From positions 1-8,505 of the forward strand of contig JAUVXQ010000040.1 in the NCBI GenBank assembly GCA_030603505.1: a stretch of 8,505 nt of DNA. The letters are read 5' to 3'. The stretch comes from Candidatus Heimdallarchaeota archaeon. GTDB taxonomy: Archaea; Asgardarchaeota; Heimdallarchaeia; Heimdallarchaeales; Heimdallarchaeaceae. A model generated the notes under the pieces. It was not told where the DNA came from. It worked only from the letters and a program-made list of their open reading frames with translations, and searched no databases. Shown one piece after another: positions 6,070-8,505 of the stretch (positions are counted from its first letter, which is position 1; each line of letters begins with the position of its first letter). The translations under genes were made by a program, and so were the position numbers.

Positions 6070-6088
6070 CCGTTTTTTCGTGAAACTC

Positions 6089-6283
6089 TTAAACATCTTT
6101 GGACGATAATGTCTTTCGGTTGTTCATTTTTGTTCTTTTAGCTGCGTCTTTGATAAGACCAACGACTTCTACATTCAATCTTTCGATGAAATCACTAGAA
6201 ACGTTGTATTCACCTAGTCCTTTAATGTATTCACGAACTTTGGATTTGACCAATAATATATCTACAGATTTACCTTTTGCCAT
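6089..6283 (-). CDS. Minimal histone-fold DNA-binding protein
   Basis: A 64-residue basic protein matching the short single-histone-fold family (DUF1931/HBb-like; CBFD-NFYB-HMF fold). Residues 8-21 (DILLVKSKVREYIK) form helix 1, NVSS is loop 1, and residues about 30-53 (SDFIERLNVEVVGLIKDAAKRTK) form the long central helix. NNRKTLSSKDV is the conserved loop 2 with its RKT signature, followed by only the start of helix 3. It is unlike the classical HMf-type histone because it lacks the PIAP-type N-terminus, and it ends right after the conserved Asp-Val. It probably packs or bends DNA as a dimer. It is monocistronic and convergent with purP. The ATG at 6281-6283 has an AGAGGT Shine-Dalgarno (6292-6297). 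Confidence 0.78.
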   Translation of the reverse strand: MAKGKSVDILLVKSKVREYIKGLGEYNVSSDFIERLNVEVVGLIKDAAKRTKMNNRKTLSSKDV

Positions 6284-6341
6284 AATTTATTACCTCTTTG
6301 TTGTAAGGTACTTAAAATGTACTTAAAGTCATATTTAAAGT
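6284..6341 (-). promoter_or_regulatory. Histone gene promoter with phased 11-base repeats
   Basis: Minus strand: TTTAAATAT (6331-6339) is a good archaeal TATA box, placing the transcription start near 6308-6312 and giving a leader of about 25 bases with Shine-Dalgarno AGAGGT at 6292-6297, eight bases from the ATG. The plus strand shows GTACTTAAAAT (6308-6318) and GTACTTAAAGT (6319-6329), then a degenerate third unit (CATATTTAAAGT). The 11-base period matches a DNA helical turn, as in a site for a cooperatively binding protein. Confidence 0.5.
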
Positions 6342-6684
6342 TTAAGGGTAAATCCGCTCTCTTTCTTGATTCTTTCTCGTTTTAGACTTCACAATACTTG
6401 GTAATCTTCGAGAAATGGTGCCTAAAGCCCTTTTCCGACAAAAACCATTTGAGTTAATAATACATTTGTTTGTTATTTTAACGAAAACAATAGTTTAAAG
6501 CGTTTTTGATTTTCTGGTTATTCTCAAATCTGCTCTTTTCTGCAATTTTAAAGCGTTTTACAGATCTCTAAACATTTTCTTTTATTCTGTTACTCAAAAT
6601 TGGGTTTCAGAATTATGTGTAAGGCATAAAATGTATGCATTACTATATTGTTAAATTTCTATATAATATGCTACGTAGAATGAT
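6342..6684. other. Intergenic gap without a gene, with short repeats
   Basis: No coding region is convincing in this AT-rich stretch; all ORFs are very short. It holds the third copy of TTCCGACAAAAAC (6433-6445) and two copies of TTTAAAGCGTTTT (6494-6506 and 6547-6559, 53 bases apart). It also has a small hairpin-like GCATA/TATGC around 6625-6637, an isolated TATA-like CTATATAATAT near 6659-6669, and a CTACGTAG palindrome (6671-6678). I see no tRNA and no clear C/D-box RNA; ATGATGA at 6680-6686 lacks a matching CTGA box at a suitable distance. Confidence 0.5.
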
Positions 6685-6705
6685 GAAAAAACTAGTCTAA
6701 GTAGT
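6685..6705 (-). terminator. Candidate terminator of the por operon
   Basis: On the minus strand about 30 bases after the porB stop, ACTA and TAGT can form a four-base-pair stem with a seven-base loop (6691-6705), followed by a T6-7 run (plus-strand A's at 6685-6691). More T-rich sequence lies between it and the stop codon. The stem is weak, but the T-run suits archaeal termination. Confidence 0.4.
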
Positions 6706-6735
6706 ATTAAAACATATAAAAATATAAGTACTATT

Positions 6736-7638
6736 TCACTCATCAAAATGATTAGCTTGTTCTATACTTTTGTAGATATTCCAACGTCTTTTGATGTGCT
6801 TTGCAATAACTTCTATTTCTTCATCTGTAATATGTCTAAATCTCCCTTGTTTTAACAAAAATTCTTTTAATCCTGTAAACTCTGGAGTTTTATTTAGAGT
6901 TAATTTTCCTTTTTCGTATTCCATTAATATCCAATAGCCTGTTTTTACTGCTTCTTTGACTAATTTTGGACCTATTTGTGAAGGTATTTTCCATCCCGAA
7001 GTACAGACTGAAAGCGCTTCTATGTATCTGAAACCTTTCATATTTTTAGCTTTTTCAATTTTGTTAATGAAATCATGAATATAAGCTGTTGACACCGTTG
7101 AAACATATGTAGCATCATGAGCCATTAAGATTCTTGGAATGTCTTTTGGGAAATTAGGATTTCCTATATACCCGTTAATTATTGGCGTTGTGTTAGACCA
7201 CGAAGCGTATGGAGTTTGCCCTGAAGCTTGTATTCCAGTGTTTTCATAAGCTTGATTGTTATAACAAATGTAGAGTATATCTTCATCTCTTTGAGCTGCA
7301 GCTGATAGATCTTGCAATCCTATGTCCCCTGTTCCACCATCTCCTGCTAACCCCATAACCACTATGCCATCATCTTTTCCTTGAACTTTTAGAGCTCTGC
7401 TTATTCCTGTTAGAGTTGAAGCTGTATTCGAGAATTGCATGTGAAAGTAAGGAATATTCCAGTTTAATTTTGGAAAAATGCTCCCAAACACGCTCATACA
7501 GCTAGGAGGCACACTTCCTATTGTATTCTTTCCCAAGATTCGCATGATATTAATAGCTATGTTTGCGGCCATACATCCAGCGCAGGCTGAATCTCCACTT
7601 ACGTACAATCCTCTATCTGGCAAATCTTTCAGTCTCAT
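6736..7638 (-). CDS. porB: Pyruvate:ferredoxin oxidoreductase subunit beta
   Basis: Beta subunit of 2-oxoacid:ferredoxin oxidoreductase, which binds thiamine diphosphate and a [4Fe-4S] cluster and converts pyruvate with CoA to acetyl-CoA, CO2 and reduced ferredoxin. At 300 residues it is of normal length. Cluster ligands are visible as Cys19 and Cys22 (ACAGC), Cys47 (PPSCM) and Cys212 (VCTSGW). The thiamine/Mg site is GLAGDGGTGDIGLQ (96-109) followed by CYNNQAYENTGIQASGQTP (125-143). In most PorB this second block reads YDNEAYMNTGIQRS, so Asp, Glu, Met and Arg are replaced here. The ATG overlaps the porA stop by four bases (ATGA), which indicates translational coupling; GAGG lies upstream within the porA end. 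Pyruvate is the most likely substrate, but another 2-oxoacid cannot be excluded. Confidence 0.88.
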   Translation of the reverse strand: MRLKDLPDRGLYVSGDSACAGCMAANIAINIMRILGKNTIGSVPPSCMSVFGSIFPKLNWNIPYFHMQFSNTASTLTGISRALKVQGKDDGIVVMGLAGDGGTGDIGLQDLSAAAQRDEDILYICYNNQAYENTGIQASGQTPYASWSNTTPIINGYIGNPNFPKDIPRILMAHDATYVSTVSTAYIHDFINKIEKAKNMKGFRYIEALSVCTSGWKIPSQIGPKLVKEAVKTGYWILMEYEKGKLTLNKTPEFTGLKEFLLKQGRFRHITDEEIEVIAKHIKRRWNIYKSIEQANHFDE

Positions 7639-8505
7639 TCTAGGATTCCTCTTGTATTGATGAATACTATTGGATCTTTAGGTTGTTTATTGTTCAACTC
7701 GATTATCTTTCTGAACATCGTCATTATGTCTTCTTCTCTTATATCTCTTCCCCCCAACCCAGCTATAAAATTAAGAATAGGTTTAGTTTCCCCATAAAGA
7801 GCGTTCCTTACTTCTCCGAAAATCTGACCTGTTGAGCCATAAGAAAGGCTGCGATCAAAAACTCCTATCGCTTTAACATTTGCCAAAATTTCTTTAATTT
7901 CCTCTGCAGGAAATGGTCTAAAGAATCGTAATTTTACCAATCCTACTTTTTCTCCCTTCTCTCTTAATGCGTCTACAATAATTCTAGTTGTTGATACCGT
8001 TGAACCTACAACAACCAATGCATAATCAGCATCTTCAATTCTGTATGAGTCTATTAAACCCCCATAATCGCGGTCAAATTTCTCTGCAAACTCATCATTT
8101 ATTTCTTTAATGACCTTTTTCGCATTCCTCATAGCTTGATGAAGTTGATATTTTGCTTCCATGTGATACTCAGGTGGGACTATTATTCCTTGAGCTAATG
8201 GTTTATCTACATCTAGAAAAGCGTGTTTTGGTTCGTATGGAGGTAGAAAATCGTCTACGTCTTTTTGACTCAAGATCTCTACTGTATCTGCTGTATGTGT
8301 TAAAATAAATCCATCTCCACAGACCATTATAGGGAGCAAAACCTTCTGATGCTCTGCAATTTTGTAAGCTTGAATTATCATGTCAAAGACTTCTTGATTA
8401 TCCTCAACAAAAACTTGTAACCAACAAGTATCCCTCTCAGGCATTACATCTGAATATTCAGGCCAGATTCCCCCTGGGCTCATTAGCGTTCTATTTGCAA
8501 CGAAC
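7635..8505 (-). CDS. porA: Pyruvate:ferredoxin oxidoreductase subunit alpha (partial, 5' end outside window)
   Basis: The 3' part of PorA. The frame is open through the right edge: codons before the Met at 8483 read FVANRTL, which continues the family motif (RTL..PGGIWPEYSD). That Met is therefore internal, and the thiamine-domain N-terminus lies beyond 8505. About 290 of the usual 390-400 residues are present. Seen in order: PERDTCWLQV and NQEVFDMI (contacts to the partner subunit), PIMVCGDGFILTHT, a helical linker, DADYALVVVGS, EKVGLVKLRFFRPFP (the C-terminal transketolase-like domain), FDRSLSYGSTGQ, and IAGLGGRDI. The Cys in DTCW replaces a Gly common in the family. It is directly followed by porB with a four-base overlap. 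By analogy with other archaea, gamma and delta subunits are expected upstream, outside the window. Confidence 0.9.
   Translation of the reverse strand, partial: FVANRTLMSPGGIWPEYSDVMPERDTCWLQVFVEDNQEVFDMIIQAYKIAEHQKVLLPIMVCGDGFILTHTADTVEILSQKDVDDFLPPYEPKHAFLDVDKPLAQGIIVPPEYHMEAKYQLHQAMRNAKKVIKEINDEFAEKFDRDYGGLIDSYRIEDADYALVVVGSTVSTTRIIVDALREKGEKVGLVKLRFFRPFPAEEIKEILANVKAIGVFDRSLSYGSTGQIFGEVRNALYGETKPILNFIAGLGGRDIREEDIMTMFRKIIELNNKQPKDPIVFINTRGILE

Noticed and set aside
6099..6326. Plus-strand frame of 75 codons opposite the histone gene
   Set aside because: It is antisense to a recognised histone-fold gene with a good promoter and Shine-Dalgarno, and its own peptide shows no domain.
5902..6445. 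CRISPR-like array from the TTCCGAC motif
   Set aside because: There are only two full copies and one partial copy, with unequal spacing and no cas genes nearby.
6680..6735. C/D-box small RNA starting at ATGATGA
   Set aside because: No CTGA box lies at a suitable distance and no flanking stem is visible; the bases are better read as the por terminator region.
7635..8483. PorA as a complete 282-residue protein starting at 8483
   Set aside because: The frame remains open to the window edge with family-like residues (FVANRTL), so the Met is internal and the gene is cut by the window.

Overview
This AT-rich window looks like part of an archaeal chromosome. The strongest indicator is a complete PurP, the archaeal FAICAR synthetase that replaces the PurH transformylase step. 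It is supported by a pyruvate:ferredoxin oxidoreductase pair (porA-porB), a very small histone-fold protein, TATA-like boxes close to start codons with short leaders, and winged-helix proteins with membrane segments. Low GC together with a DUF3160 surface protein would suit an Asgard-type (for example Heimdall- or Loki-related) or other uncultured archaeon. That placement is inference; the window holds no rRNA or other decisive marker.

Layout. Bases 1-165 hold no gene. Bases 166-849 (minus) carry a type II toxin-antitoxin pair: a ribbon-helix-helix-like antitoxin followed by a PIN-domain toxin with a TTG start. Bases 1024-1524 (minus) encode a winged-helix protein with two membrane segments. 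Upstream of it, 1644-3890 (minus) encodes a 748-residue membrane-anchored DUF3160 protein. Bases 3891-4166 are a divergent control region holding a long inverted repeat and a decayed second copy of the antitoxin promoter and first codons. Bases 4167-5900 (plus) carry a HAD-family phosphatase and purP. Bases 5901-6088 are a convergent terminator region with a repeated 19-base motif. Bases 6089-6283 (minus) encode the mini-histone, followed by a roughly 450-base gap with short repeats. Bases 6736-8505 (minus) hold porB and the 3' part of porA, which runs off the right edge.

How it fits together. porA-porB overlap by four bases and are the end of a por operon (pyruvate to acetyl-CoA with reduced ferredoxin). 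HAD-purP is probably one transcription unit and includes a step of purine synthesis. DUF3160 and the membrane wHTH protein are consecutive on one strand and lie between two direct repeats of about 130 bases that match the toxin-antitoxin promoter. The most interesting points are that duplication with its antitoxin relic, an amber-interrupted in-frame N-terminal extension ahead of purP, the long inverted repeat at the DUF3160 promoter, and a GTAC-containing motif shared by several predicted transcription starts.
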